Shown in pieces: positions 30,970 through 42,110 of a stretch of DNA of 64,000 nucleotides. The stretch comes from Heliocidaris erythrogramma (taxonomy: Eukaryota; Echinodermata; Echinoidea; Camarodonta; Echinometridae): the NCBI GenBank assembly GCA_025617745.1, contig CM046868.1, forward strand, positions 16,682,615 to 16,746,614. The letters run 5' to 3'. The notes beneath the pieces were generated by a model. It was not told the origin of the DNA, made no database searches, and was given only the letters and a program-made list of their open reading frames with translations. A program made the translations under genes and the position numbers. The stretch's first letter is position 1. Each line of letters begins with the position of its first letter.

Positions 30970-33144
30970 AGCAAAGTCGAACCCTGCGCGCGGGTTGACT
31001 AAAAGTCAGGGAAAGTTTAGAACAAAACAATCGCTTCTACCCCACAAAGGGAGAGCAACTAAGGCTCTGCCTGCCCCAGTGATTCGGAAACCGAAGCTTG
31101 AGAGGCCACTTCCAAAACTGGATCCGCCTGAAATGATCGTGACAAAGAATCACGAACAAAGGCCGAAACGGTCGGATTCACGCATGAACCGCCATAAGCC
31201 TCCTCACCCGACGGAGCCCCGAGGCTGCGAGACTAGGAGGCGCATGTGATCCCATCACAGACAAAGAAGAATAAACCATAAAAGGCTAATTAGTCTCGAT
31301 GTCCGACCCAAAAAAAAGGACAAGAGCAGGGGATGTGAATCCTGGTACAAGGGACCAACCCTGAGTCTGGGCAAAGCCCATCTGACACTGAATATCTCAG
31401 CTTGAGAGACCGGAGGGTTAGCTAAACCCGATGGGCAAGAGGCAGGCAAAGCCTTGCTTCTTTTAGCCCCTTCCCTAGGCTTCTGATTGGCCCAAAAAGA
31501 GCCTAAGTCGAAACCCGCTTTTCAGAGCGTTTATTCGGTTTCGTTCGGATCCCCGAAGCCCTTCGGGAACACGAACCGAACCCTCCGCTGAGGGACGCTC
31601 ACCTCCCTTTATGGGAGAAGAGCGCTGAGGGTATTGAACCCAAAGACGCGCACCAATTACCCATATCGGCCGAGCAAGGAGATGCAACAGCCATGGGCCG
31701 GACGCCAGGGCGTCAACGCGAAGTCGAACCCTGCGCGCGGGTTGACTAAAATTCAGAGAGATATCTGAATAACAAAGCAATCGCTTCCACCCCACAGAGG
31801 GCGAGCGATTGAGACTCCGCCTGCCCAAGCGATTCAAAAAAGAAGCTTGAGAGGCCACCTCCAAATCTGGTTCCACCCGAGTGGAAAGAGACAAAGGAAC
31901 GCTAACAAAGGCCTCAGCAGGCAGAGCCCCGCATGGTTCAACGAAAGTCTCCTCGCCCAGCAGCGCCCCAAGGGCCGCGGGAATAGGAGGCACATGCGAA
32001 ACCGACTCAGACAAAGACGAATCCAACACAAAAAGGCTGATTAGTCTCAAAGTCAGACCCCTGAATAGGGACAGAAGTCAGGGTTGAAGTAGCCTGTACA
32101 AAGGACCAACCCTGATTCTGAGCAAAAGCCCGCATCATGCTGAACATGTCAGCTTGAGAGGAGCTAGCTGGGTTAGCCAGGCCAGACGGGCAAGAGGCCG
32201 GCAAAGCCTTGCCACTTTTTGCCTTCTTCTTGGCCTTTTTCTTGGCTGGCTCGACAAGAGTCGTAGCCGAAACCCTTTTGTTAGAACGCTTAATCGGATT
32301 CGTTCGGATCTCCGAAGCCACTTCGGAAACACGAACCGATCCCTCCGCGGAGGGACGTTCACTTCCCAAAAAGGGATTGGAGCGCTCATGGCGTAAGCCT
32401 AGAGAATCGCCCAAATCACCCATATTGGCTAAGCAAGAAGATGCAGTAGCCATGGGTTGGGAGCTAAAAGCTCCCAGTGCGTGGGCAGACCAAGATGACT
32501 CGGTATGTGCCCGATGACTACTAAAGGCGTGTGAACCCACTATTGGACCGCTCGAAAGCAGCAATAGGGGAGCACAAGTAGTCACGCACTCAGGTGAAAA
32601 CACCTGTTGCTCCGAAGAGCGTCCATAATTGTTAGCTCGAGCATTCCCATCAGCTGGCACCTGAGACAGCCCAGAAAGTACTCGTTCCCCCATATGGCGT
32701 TTGCCGGGGGCTAGGGTTTGAGAACCCAGACCAACATGGACTAAGCCCGTGGGTTGCCCTGCAGTAGTGGGGCGCGTCTCCCCTAACGGATCAGAGCGAG
32801 TGAACGCTACCGTACGGGAAACAACCGCCCCCCCCCTCTGGTCTCAGCGACCGGGGGATTGGATTCGAGAAATCCAAACCACTAGAATCTGACGCCACCC
32901 ACCCCGAAACCACGGGCTTCGGAGTTGACAATCCCGATTCAGTTAACGCCACCCGTCCCGAACCCGCAAGCTCCGAGACTGGCAAACTCTGCAAGGGAAC
33001 ACCACTAGGCAACTTACCTTTAGCCCTCCTCCCTCCCCCGCGTACCGCAGTACTCGGGGGAGTTCTGGAAGGCCGAGTCGTCTTGCTAGACAACTCTTCG
33101 GAAGAAGCAGGTCTCCTTGACCCAGCTGCTTCTTCTTCCGAATT
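30970..33144 (-). pseudogene. DIRS-B gag-like gene with internal duplication
   Basis: Likely start is MNSEEEAAGSRRPASSEE (ATG at 33144), matching DIRS-C gag (MSSEEEAARSRRPASSEE). The reading is broken into frames 32791-33144, 32007-32693 and 31475-32050. A block starting at GTCGAACCCTGCGCGCGGGT occurs twice, near 30978 and 31722, with about 744 bp between starts and matching downstream order; DIRS-C has it once (near 36370). This tandem duplication lengthens the gene and, with the frameshifts, breaks it. The protein is low-complexity, rich in serine, proline and arginine; no zinc knuckle is seen. Confidence 0.8.
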
Positions 33145-33567
33145 CATACCACTGCAATAAAACAGACAATAAAGTATACTTTTCAAAATAAGAAATACTT
33201 CAACTGAATGCAGTAAATAAAACTAAAGTTTATTTGGGAGATACGCACTAAAGAAATTTTCACAGCCTAAAAACCGTAAGAACAAACACCGAACCCAAAG
33301 GCTCGGTGACAAACGGAAACACCCGCAAACACAGAAATATCTACGTGGGGCTGACCGTGAAAGAGAAAATTAAGTGCCAAGAAAGGGAATCAAAAAATCC
33401 CTTGCAATCGGCAAGAGTGACTACTAAAACACAAAGTACTATAATCTAAACGAATATAGATACCTAAAAGTGCTTTAACTATGTGAAGCGCACCTAAAAG
33501 ATACTATACGACCTGATTTCAGGAGCGCTGTGACTATACGTCCTATCTCGCCGGGGGCGAGCAAGAA

Positions 33568-33734
33568 AGAGGAAGATGGCCGTAGCGTGTTGACGCGCGT
33601 GAGTGGCGAAGGGGACAATAGGATTACGGGGGGTGCGCACAATATTGTGACTCATATGTGTTAAATTCTCGAAGGGGTCCCGTAGTCAAGACTACAGGCA
33701 TAATAGGTAGGTATATATGATTTATTGCAGTAAA
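33568..33734 (-). repeat. DIRS-B 5' inverted terminal repeat
   Basis: Reverse complement of 27709-27860 with few differences, ending TTTATTGCAGTAAA. The last AAA is shared with the DIRS-C target. Between it and gag (33145-33567) lies the presumed 5' leader, without open frame. Confidence 0.88.
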
Positions 33735-33960
33735 TCTATATACCTACCTATTATGCTAGTAGTCTTGACTACGTGACCCCTTCGAGAACTTAACACAAAT
33801 GAGTCACAATATTGTGCGCTCCCCCCGTAATCCTATTGTTCCCCTTCGCCACTCACGCGCGGCAACACGCAACGGCCATCTTCCTCTTTTGCGAGCAACC
33901 CCAAGTAGAAACATGTTGCTTGCAAGGTGAGGGGAAGGAGGGAGGGTCATAGGTAGGTGT
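33735..33960 (-). repeat. DIRS-C 3' terminal repeat, interrupted and followed by the deletion joint
   Basis: Runs from TCTATATACCTACC through GGCCATCTTCCTCTTTTGCG to the purine tract at 33931-33946. Similarity to the DIRS-B ICR stops after CATAGGTAGGTGTATT, where the sequence jumps to ACTGTGGTGAAGAATCC, equivalent to 29141 in DIRS-B. Confidence 0.88.
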
Positions 33961-35757
33961 ATTACTGTGGTGAAGAATCCCAGAGAGGCGCTGCAACACC
34001 AGATCCGCTCTTAACGGAAGAAGGAACGGTTCAGCCGCCAGAAGGCTCATTAGCTCCGGAAACCAACTCCTCCTGGGCCAAAAGGGAGCTATCACAAGCA
34101 CCCGAGCCCGATCTTCCCTGATCTTCCGCAAGACTCGCTGGAATCAGCTGGAAGGGAGGAAAGGCGAATCCTCGAAGATTCTCCCAACTGAGAGAGAAAG
34201 CATCCAGAGCCCAAGCTCCCAGATCGCGAACACGGGAGCAATATTTCGGAAGTTGGTGGTTCAGGACCGACGCAAAAAGATCCACTTCCAGTGGACCCAG
34301 GCAACTGCGAATGCCGCAAAAGACCTCTGGATGGAGCATCCATTCTGATGGAAGACACCTGCCCCGAGACAGAAAATCCGCAATGAGGTTTTCCTGACCG
34401 GGGATGAAAGAGGCCACGGGTGTGATCGCCATGCGACGACACCACCTCCACGGCTGTGCTGCTAGGGCATTCAGGGTAGCAGAACGAGTGCCTCCCTGCC
34501 GCTTGATATAAGCCGCCACAGTGACATTGTCCGTGAGGATCAGAACTGAACGACTGAGAAGTCGACTTCTGAAATGGAGAAACTCCAGGACATTGATATG
34601 GGGAAGAGTCCCAAGATGAGACCAATCCCCCGCGACCGTGCTGCCATTGCAATGTCCTCCCCACCCCAACCGAGAGGCGTCCGTCAAAACCGAGATCGAC
34701 GGAAGGGGGGTACGGAAGGACTTGCCTCGCGCGAGAAACTCCTCGTTCGTCAAACGCGAGAGAAGAGACTTGATTCCTATTGGTACTGGAATCCAGACCA
34801 ACAGAGAATCCCGGCTTGCCCGGCTTGTAAAACCTCAGGAGATGTCTCTGAAACGGTCTCATAAGGAGCCGGCAATCCTCCAGAACATCGACTAGACTGG
34901 CTAGATATCCCAAGAACTGAAGCCACTGTCTGGCCTTGACCTTTCTGGCCAGCATAAGCTTGCGAGCCGCCGAGACAATAGTGAGAATCCTGTCTCGACT
35001 GGGCCGAGCCAACTGATTCCGAATGTTTAACACAGCCCCAGAAAAACTGGGCTGCGAGTAGGAACCAACTCTGACTTTTCCCAATTTATTAGGAAACCCA
35101 AGTCTTGAGTAAGATTGACGAGCAAACGAGTCTCGTCTAACGATCGCGCGACTCCGCTAGGAGAAGCCATTCGTCCAGGTAGCAAAATAGCCGAAGGCCG
35201 CGTCGCCTCAGTGAGGCTGCCAGCACGGCTACAACCTGAGTAAAAACCTGAGGGGCTGGGCGCAGCCCAAAGGGAAGAGCGCGAAAGCGAACAGTCTCTG
35301 AGAGGAAGGAAAACCCCAGAAGATCGCGCAAAGCGCGATGAATGGGAATATGGAAATTCGCATCTTGAGATCTATCGAGATCGCGTAGTCCTTCCTCTTG
35401 ATCAACGGGAGAATGGAGGCGAGAGTCTCCATCCGAAATTGTACTGAAGGAATGAATTTGTTTGTTTTTTTCAAGTTCAGTATCAAACGAAGTTTTCCCA
35501 AGCGCTTCAGAATAACAAAGATTGGAGAAAGGGAAAGAGACGGCCGGTCTCTTACCCTTTCTATAGCCCTCTTTTCCAACAGAGACTCGATCTCCTTTGA
35601 AGCATGAGATCGAGCCAGGGCAGACATGGGAGGTGAACGAGTTCTTATAGCCCCTCCGGGGAGCGAAGCGGATAGATCTATGAAGAAACCGTCTCACACA
35701 ACGGAGAGCACAAATGCGTCCCCGGAGATGACCTCCCAAGCAGGGAGAAAGGAACAA
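33853..35757 (-). pseudogene. DIRS-C RT / RNase H / methyltransferase-like gene (decayed)
   Basis: RT fingers (RAIERVRDRPSLSLSPIFVI, LRLILNLKKTNKF) are in 35229-35627. After a frame change the palm lies in 35137-35757 (FHIPIHRALRDLLGF, VRFRALPFGLRPAPQVF), where the catalytic motif reads FCYLDEWLL, aspartate replaced by glutamate. RNase H (LTDASRLGWGGHCN, LTDNVTVAAYIKRQGG) and the C-terminal VDLFAS..FAFPPF block are in 34031-34801, with a small in-frame loss in INVLEFLHFRSR compared with DIRS-B. A final frame change near 34100-34130 precedes the deletion joint. Confidence 0.85.
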
Positions 35758-35966
35758 AGTCGGCCACCTACCATGTCGAAATGAACAAGCGCTCGGGGAA
35801 GACCATCAAAGCCTAGGCTTGGCCTTATGCGAAGCCGTCGCCTTGCCACGAGAACCTCTCAAAAAGCCTCTGCCACGAAAAAGCCACCCCAAGGGCCGAA
35901 AGAGCCAAGACTCTGCGACGGTACGTAACCTAGGCGGCTGCAGTAGAAAGCTGTGACCACTTCAAA

Positions 35967-37742
35967 CTAAAAAAAGAAAATGCAGCAGGTCATCAATAAC
36001 CAACTTGTCACCATCAACTCCTCCGCCCTAGACCCGAGGTCGGAGAGAAAACCTTGAAAAGCAGCCAAACGCATACCCGCTCTGACCTGGTTTTCAACAC
36101 CGCTCCAACGCTTATCGTCAGACTTAAAAGCGACAGAGGTCAGCGGATTGACCGCCCGCAAGTGACGACCCACTGCTAAAATCTCCGGTGAAAGAGACTT
36201 AGCTTTGAAAAAGCTGTCTTGATCTTGGGAAGCAAAGGCAAAAGCCCTACCCTTAACCGTAACGGGGCGCTTAATTAGAAGCGCTGCTTCAATGCGGTCA
36301 TACTCCAGCTTGAAATCCTCCGCAAGAGAAATACCCTCGGAGGAATCCTGCTGCCTGAACCAACACAAAGTCGAACCCTGCGCGCGGGTTGACTGAAATT
36401 CAGGGAGATATTTGGACAACAAAGCAATCGCTTCTACCCCACAAAGGGCGAGCGATTGAGGCTCGCCTGGCCAAACGATTCGGAAACCGAAGCTTGAGAG
36501 GCCGCCTCAAAATCTGGTTCCGCCTGAACTGATTGGGACAAAGGAACGCGAACAAAGGACGCAGCATAAGTCTCCTCGCCTGGCGGAGCCCCGAGGGCTG
36601 CAGGAATAGGAGGCGCATGCGATCCCGTCTCGGACAAAGAAGAATCAACCATAAAAGGTTGAGTAGACCCTAGAATAGGGACAGAAACAGGGGATGTGGT
36701 ACCCGGTACAAGGGACAAACCCTGACTCTGCGCAAAAGCCCGCATCATGCCGAGCATCTCAGATTGAGAGGACCCAGGCGGGTTAGCCAAGCCAGACGGG
36801 CAAGAGGCAGACAAAGCCTTGCCTCCCTTAGCCCCTTTCTTAGACTTCTTTTTGGCTGGCTCGACAAGAGTCGAAGCCGAAACCCGCTTTTTAGAGTGTT
36901 TATTCGGTTTCGTTCAGATCCCCGAAGCCGCTTCGGAAACACGAACCGAACCCTCCGCTGAGGGACGCTCACCTCCCTCTACGGGAGAAGTGCGCTGAGG
37001 GTGTGAACCCAAAGTCGCGCACAAATTACCCATACTGGCTGAGCAAGAAGATGCTACAGCCAAGGGCCGGGCGCTCAAAGCACCCAGTGCGAGGGCAGAC
37101 CGGGAAGTCCCGGTATTTGCCCACCGACTACCAAAGGCCTGTGAACTCGCTATTGTACCACTAGAGAGTGGCAATAGGAGAGCACTAGTAGTCGCGCACT
37201 CAGGTGACCACACCTGTTGCTCCGTAGAGCACCCATAATTGTTAGCTCGAGCCTCCCCATCAGCTGGCAATATAGACAGCCCAGGCAGAACTCGTTCCCC
37301 CACCTGGCATCGGCCGGGGGCTAGACCAACATGGGTGCAGCCCGTGAGCTGCCCTGCAGTATAGTGGCACGCGTCTCCCCTAACGGATTTAAGCGAGTCA
37401 TCGCTACCGCACGGGAAACAGACGTCCCCTCTTCTGGTCTGAACGACCGGGGATTGGATTCGTGATATCCAAACCACTAGAACCTGACGCCACCCACCGC
37501 GAAGCCGCGGGCTTCGGAGTTGACGTCCCAAGCTCAACTAACGCCACCCGCCCCGAAGCCGCAAGCTCCGAGGCTGGCAAACCCTGCAGGGAAACACCAC
37601 TGGGCAACTTACCTGCAGCCCTCCTCCCTCCCCCATGTACCGAAGTACTCGGGAGAGTTCTGGAAGGCCAAGTCGTCTTGCTAGCCGACTCTTCGGAAGA
37701 AGCAGGTCTCCGCGACCTAGCTGCTTCTTCTTCCGAACTCAT
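35967..37742 (-). pseudogene. DIRS-C gag-like gene (frameshifted)
   Basis: Start MSSEEEAARSRRPASSEESA at 37742. Frames 37404-37742, 36914-37537, 36434-36814 and 35967-36422 carry it in turn. The last contains ENQVRAGMRLAAFQGFLSDL, the block shared with DIRS-A gag (SSMRLAAYQSYLITAL), so this is the best-conserved gag segment across the two families. No duplication like that of DIRS-B is present, which makes DIRS-C the closer guide to the ancestral gag layout of this family. Confidence 0.82.
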
Positions 37743-38149
37743 AACACTGCAATAAAACAGACAATAAAGTATACCAAAATATGAAATACTTTAACTGAGT
37801 GCAGGTAATAATAATAGAATTTTGGAGATACGGTTTTTTGCTGTGAAAATTTTTTGTGCGTAACAACGAACACCGAACCCAAAGGCTCGGTGACAAACGG
37901 AAACACCCGCAAACACACAGATATATCTACGTGGGGCTGACCGTGAAAGTGAAAAATAATTGCCAAGAAAGGAATCAAAAATCCCTGCAATCGGCAAGAG
38001 TGACTAATAAAACACAAAAGTACTATAATCTAGACGAATATAAGTACTGAAAAGTGCTTTTAAGATGCGAAAAAGCGCCCTGAAAAGATACAAAAAGACC
38101 TGATTTCAGGAGCGCCGTGACTCGACATCCTAACTCATCGGGGGCGAGC

Positions 38150-38321
38150 AAGAAAGAGGTAGATGGCCGTTGCGTGTTGCCGCGCCTGAGTGGCGAAAGG
38201 GAACAATAGGATTACGGGGGTGCGCACAATATTGTGACTCATTTGTGTTAAGTTCTCGAAGGGGTCGCGTAGTCAAGACTACTAGCATAAGAGGTAGGTA
38301 TATATGATTTATTGCAGTAAA
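38150..38321 (-). repeat. DIRS-C 5' inverted terminal repeat
   Basis: Matches 33568-33734 with scattered changes and ends TTTATTGCAGTAAA at 38321, directly followed by TTCTAATCAGTTCATC of the interrupted host repeat. Confidence 0.87.
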
Positions 38322-38879
38322 TTCTAATCAGTTCATCTTCGTATAGGGATACATACTAGTACCAAGTTTGAAGTTCTTACCTCAAACAGTTCTTGAGATA
38401 TCAAGGTAACGGTGCTAAAAACCAGTAATTTCATACAATTTCATGTAAATTGACCTCTGTGACCTCTGACCTTTGACCTACTTACCCCAAAATCTAATCA
38501 GTTCATCTTCGTATGGGGATACATACTAGTACCAAGTTTGAGGTTCCTACCTCAAATGATTCTTCAGATATCGCGGTAACGAGAAGTGGGACGGACGGAC
38601 GCACGCACGCACGCACTGACAACTCGAAAACATAATACCTCCGGCACCCACCTTCGGTGGGCGGAGGCATAAAAAAAGAAGGTCATCACCATTTTTGGTT
38701 GTCTTCTTACTCAAAAAATTATCTGACAAGCAAAAAAAAGAAGGTCATCAGTGTTTTTGCCTGTCTTTTTTATTTCATGACTTCCCCTGCACCAGGTGTA
38801 CATGTAAGTTCTGATCTATTCAGTTTCCAAACATTTTAGATGAATGTGTGTGTGTGTGTGTAATTGGGTTTTTACAGAC

Positions 38880-39038
38880 GTGTATCAATCAGATATGATT
38901 ATTTACGTCTGGGGACCGACCTTTAACGTCACCATCCAAAAGACGTGACTCAGTTTCGAACCTGGGTCCGCTGAATCAGTTTATAAATCCACTGTTAGCT
39001 GGATTACAGGCGCACGCCACAACGCCCAGTTGAATATT
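38880..39038 (-). repeat. SINE with 7SL-like head
   Basis: On the minus strand the head GGGCGTTGTGGCGTGCGCCT then GTAATCCAGCTA resembles the 5' domain of 7SL RNA (and Alu). About 65 nt downstream comes ACCCAGGTTCGAAACTGAG, a B-box-like motif at roughly 7SL spacing. The body has CTTTTGGATGGTGACGTTAA and GGTCGGTCCCC, the same GACGTTAAA core as in the SINE at 22190-22388. A TG dinucleotide run lies next to it at 38845-38860. A tRNA origin of the head cannot be excluded. Confidence 0.6.
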
Positions 39039-39109
39039 TTGTCATGTAGCAGAAATAGGTTAACCCATTGCCAACAGAAACTTGGTGGTCCCTGTACCTG
39101 TAAAACCTA

Positions 39110-39285
39110 TGGGGTGTTGCAAGAAAGTTGCGATTGATTGCAAGTTGCAACTGATCAGTACTGCCCAATCAAAAACATTGTTGCAAGCTCATCTTCTTGA
39201 ATGGGCAGACCCTGAACCATTCAGAATGGTTGTTCTAATTTGCTTTACAATTTGCAATTGATTGCAACTTTCTTGCAACACCCCA
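39110..39285. mobile_element. MITE with 3-bp target duplication
   Basis: Ends TGGGGTGTTGCAAGAAAGTT and the complement, imperfect over about 38 bp, flanked by CTA (39107-39109, 39286-39288). Three-base duplications suggest PIF/Harbinger-type mobilisation. Confidence 0.8.
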
Positions 39286-39288
39286 CTA

Positions 39289-40508
39289 GTGTATAAAGGG
39301 AATGAGAGAACTGTGTAGTCAAAGGGGTGAAATGGAATAATTATCATTATCAGGAACAACATATTGTTAGGAATCTTGATGATATATCAATCATGCATAT
39401 TCATGTATATGTTAATTCTGTGAGCATGCACAGAGTAATCACCGAATGGGAGAATAAAGGCCAAGACACAATGGTCAATTTGGAGTGTAATTTTACCGTC
39501 TGGATGAAAGATTGTATTTGTTGAGTGTGCATGGGTGTATGTCAAGTACTTTGTATAGTACATGTGCTGTAGGCCCCACTTCATAATAATATAGCGCAAG
39601 GTTCATGTTAAATGATATTGACAAGTTTATAAGAGTGAAACTGAATATCTCAAGCCCAGCACTTAATTTTGCAACAGTTGACATACAGTACAGTATAATC
39701 TTGGCAACTCAAGAAATCTGGTTATTCAGAATAACAGAAAATATTAAGGACCATGCACCGCAAACTGTTTCCTACTTTTAGTTTCAAGTACTCAACTGAA
39801 ATGAAATATGCTTTCTACTAGAATTGTTGGCCAGCACGTACTGTATTCTATGCAAATAGTATGCACGTATTAATGTGCTTGTATTTATTGACTCGCCTGC
39901 ATCTCACAATGCGAATGAGAATGTCAACCTTGGGATGGCAGCTTTATTATATATACTAAGCAATAATGACGATGTTACATACATTTTATCCCCGAAAAAT
40001 GAGACAATGCTGTTTGTGTATGCTGTTAAGAGTTAAGCTTTCAATGAAGTTTATTGACCTTTGACTTTGACCTAGAGGTCAGATTTGACCTATTTTCGAA
40101 CTTAACCTGTGCTTTTAAGGGATGCAACTGTGGTATGAATCTGGCGATCATACCTCAAAGTACAAAAAGTTATTACAAGTACATGTAAAGTGATTGCATT
40201 GAAACGTCATTGACCTTTTGACCGTTCACCTTGGTCAGATTCAACTCGTCCCCGAACTTGACCTGTGCCTTAAAAGATGTACATTGTACCTGTGGTATGA
40301 ATTTGGTATGAACGAAAAATCCACAGAAAGTTATTGTGATTACAGTGCTTTTTGCAGAAAGTTCATTGACATACATAATTTTCTACATAATTTTATGAGT
40401 ATACAAGTCAAGTATGTATATGTTACATTGCCTGACAACATGTATATTTACAGTACGATACCAATATGCCAAATTGCCTTTACATTATTTACTAAGTAAC
40501 TTTAGAAA
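39289..40508. other. No gene; TGACCT-rich fragment at right
   Basis: 39289-40040 is unassigned AT-rich DNA. Near 40045-40110 and 40205-40300 the phrase TGACCTTTGACTTTGACCTAG and CGAACTTGACCTGTGC occurs twice about 155-160 bp apart, which looks like two diverged monomers of the Helentron-like repeats. Confidence 0.5.
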
Positions 40509-40588
40509 TTAACCCGTAGACTACGGGGACCGGGTGGGACCTGTATTAAGCCTATGAGAGTTAAAGAGTTTAGTAGTCAACGGGTTAA
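40509..40588. mobile_element. Tiny TTAA MITE
   Basis: An 80-bp palindromic element, TTAACCCGTAGACTA at left and TAGTAGTCAACGGGTTAA at right, so TTAA lies at both edges. Confidence 0.65.
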
Positions 40589-41144
40589 TGGCAAAATTAT
40601 GAAAATAACTTTGTTACTTAAGTACCTCTTTAATGGATTAATAATTGACATAAATATAGCCATGGTTTGGCTCTTATATGGCATGAAGAGTAATTATCTT
40701 TAGAGTGAGTTTAATCATCTTTATTTTATGAATAGGCCTATTATTAATCTTTGGAAAGACAGTAACATCACTGCTTTGGTATTGGTATTTTATTGAGAAA
40801 CTTCATTGACATTGACATCAATATAATGACTTGAGTCTGATCACTCTTGGTAGTGTCAATTGCATTTTGAAACAATTCATTTTATCTTGATAAAACCAGA
40901 GTACTTTAAAGCTTTAGTTTTTTTCATTGAAATCACTAATATCATCACCAGCAAAATAATCATATAATCTCTATTTGTAGTTAATTGTGAAATTCACCAA
41001 AATGCTAAGAAAAGGAATTTCAAAGTTTGACAATTCTAAGCATGTTAATACAAATTATAAAACAAGAATTGATCTCCAACATTGCTGACATCGCAACGCT
41101 ACCCAAGTATTCCTTCATATTCCTTCAATGGTCTTGTTTCCTTT

Positions 41145-41768
41145 GCAGTTTCTCCATATCATAGCTGAACAATATGTACAAGAGAAGACTTAGAAAAATG
41201 AAAAGCAACTTAAAGGGAAAGTCCACCCTGATATTCATTTGATTTAAATAAAAGCAGAAAAATAAACATAGTGGAATTTTTACCAAAATCTGCTATCAAA
41301 GAAAATCTTGAAATATCGCGGTAACGGTGCTAAAAACCAGTAATTCCATGTAATTTCATGTAAATTGACCTCTGTGACCTCTGACCTTTGACCTACTTAC
41401 CCCAAAATCTAATCAGTTCATCTTTCTATGGGGATACATACTGGTACCAAGTTTGAAGTTCTCACCTCAGATAGTTCTTGAGATATCACAGTAACAGTGC
41501 TAAAAACCAGTAATTCCATGTAATTTCATGTAAATGACCTCTGTGACCTCTGAACTTTGACCTACCTACCCCAAAATCTAATCAGTTCCTCTTTCTATGG
41601 ACAGTTTCTCCATATCATAGCTGAACAATATGTACAAGAGAAGACGTAGAAAAAATGAAAAGTAATGAAAAGTAACTTAAAGGGAAAGTCCACCCTGATA
41701 TTCATTAGACTTAAATAAAAGCAGAAAAATAAACAGTGGAATTTTTACCAAAATCTGCTATCAAAGAA
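41145..41768. repeat. Direct duplication flanking a family 1 repeat fragment
   Basis: A block of about 160 bp (TTTCTCCATATCATAGCTGA.. CTTAAAGGGAAAGTCCACCC.. AAATCTGCTATCAAAGAAA) occurs at about 41148-41305 and again at about 41600-41768 with few differences. Between them, 41306-41598 holds nearly two units of the family 1 tandem repeat, ending at TTTCTATGG. Either a long target-site-like duplication or recombination between repeats made this. Confidence 0.85.
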
Positions 41769-41997
41769 ACAAGAAAGTTACATGTATGAACTTTTAAAGT
41801 TGTAATCAATCAAACACAAATTGGTAACTCTGTGACGTATTTTGCGAGCTTCTCTCCTATTTGCTCTATACAGAAAATTTCATTTTCATTCTCTTGGTTA
41901 TTGATAAGGAATTTATACAACACCTACTAAGATTCTTAATCTCATGACATCCGATAAAAGTAGTGTTGAATAGTATCATTCTCCAGGCGTGCACTTC

Positions 41998-42110
41998 CGG
42001 TTGATCCATGTGCACCATTGCATGCTGACGTCACTATCGATGTACACAGTATACATGTATTGTGAGGTAAGTGACATCACCGTGCAATGGAACAAATGGA
42101 TCAAACGAAA
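41998..42110. repeat. Imperfect inverted repeat
   Basis: GGTTGATCCATGTGCACCAT at left pairs with CAATGGAACAAATGGATCAA at right; CTGACGTCACT and AGTGACATCAC pair further in. A perfect CRE motif TGACGTCA lies in the left arm. The rest of 42111-43089 is unassigned, with a CpG-rich patch near 42220-42310. Confidence 0.6.

Larger units (their letters stand above)
27663..33731 (-). mobile_element. DIRS-B: full-length but decayed DIRS element
   Basis: About 6.07 kb with AAA at both junctions (27660-27662, 33732-33734). 3' terminal repeat 27663 to about 27860, ICR 27916-28010, YR, RT/RNase H and gag on the minus strand, and 5' terminal repeat about 33568-33731. It belongs to the same family as DIRS-C and to a different one from DIRS-A: the ends and gag differ. 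Frameshifts affect YR, RT and gag, and gag carries a tandem duplication. Confidence 0.92.
27620..38321 (-). mobile_element. DIRS-C: truncated DIRS element (host of DIRS-B)
   Basis: DIRS-C comprises 27620-27662 and 33735-38321, split by DIRS-B. Its outermost 3' terminal repeat (TTGTAAAACAAGCACTG, 27624-) lies left of DIRS-B and continues at TCTATATACC (33735). Its 5' terminal repeat ends TTGCAGTAAA at 38321. Relative to DIRS-B it lacks about 1.2 kb: near 33960 the sequence passes directly from the start of the ICR into the post-RNase H region, so the whole recombinase gene and most of the ICR are gone. Without them this copy could not have moved again on its own. Confidence 0.88.
27028..38673 (+). 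mobile_element. Helentron-like element, family 1 (copy b), split by the DIRS nest
   Basis: Starts near ATATGCCTCCGC (27028) and ends GGTGGGCGGAGGCATA near 38673 after a GGACGGACGCACGCACGC run. Its roughly 160-170-bp unit (TGACCTCTGTGACC.., AATCTAATCAGTTCATC, GGGGATACATACTGGTACCAAG, ATCGTGGTAACGGTGC) runs to 27619 and resumes in register at 38322. The 10.7 kb between is inserted DIRS DNA. Confidence 0.8.
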
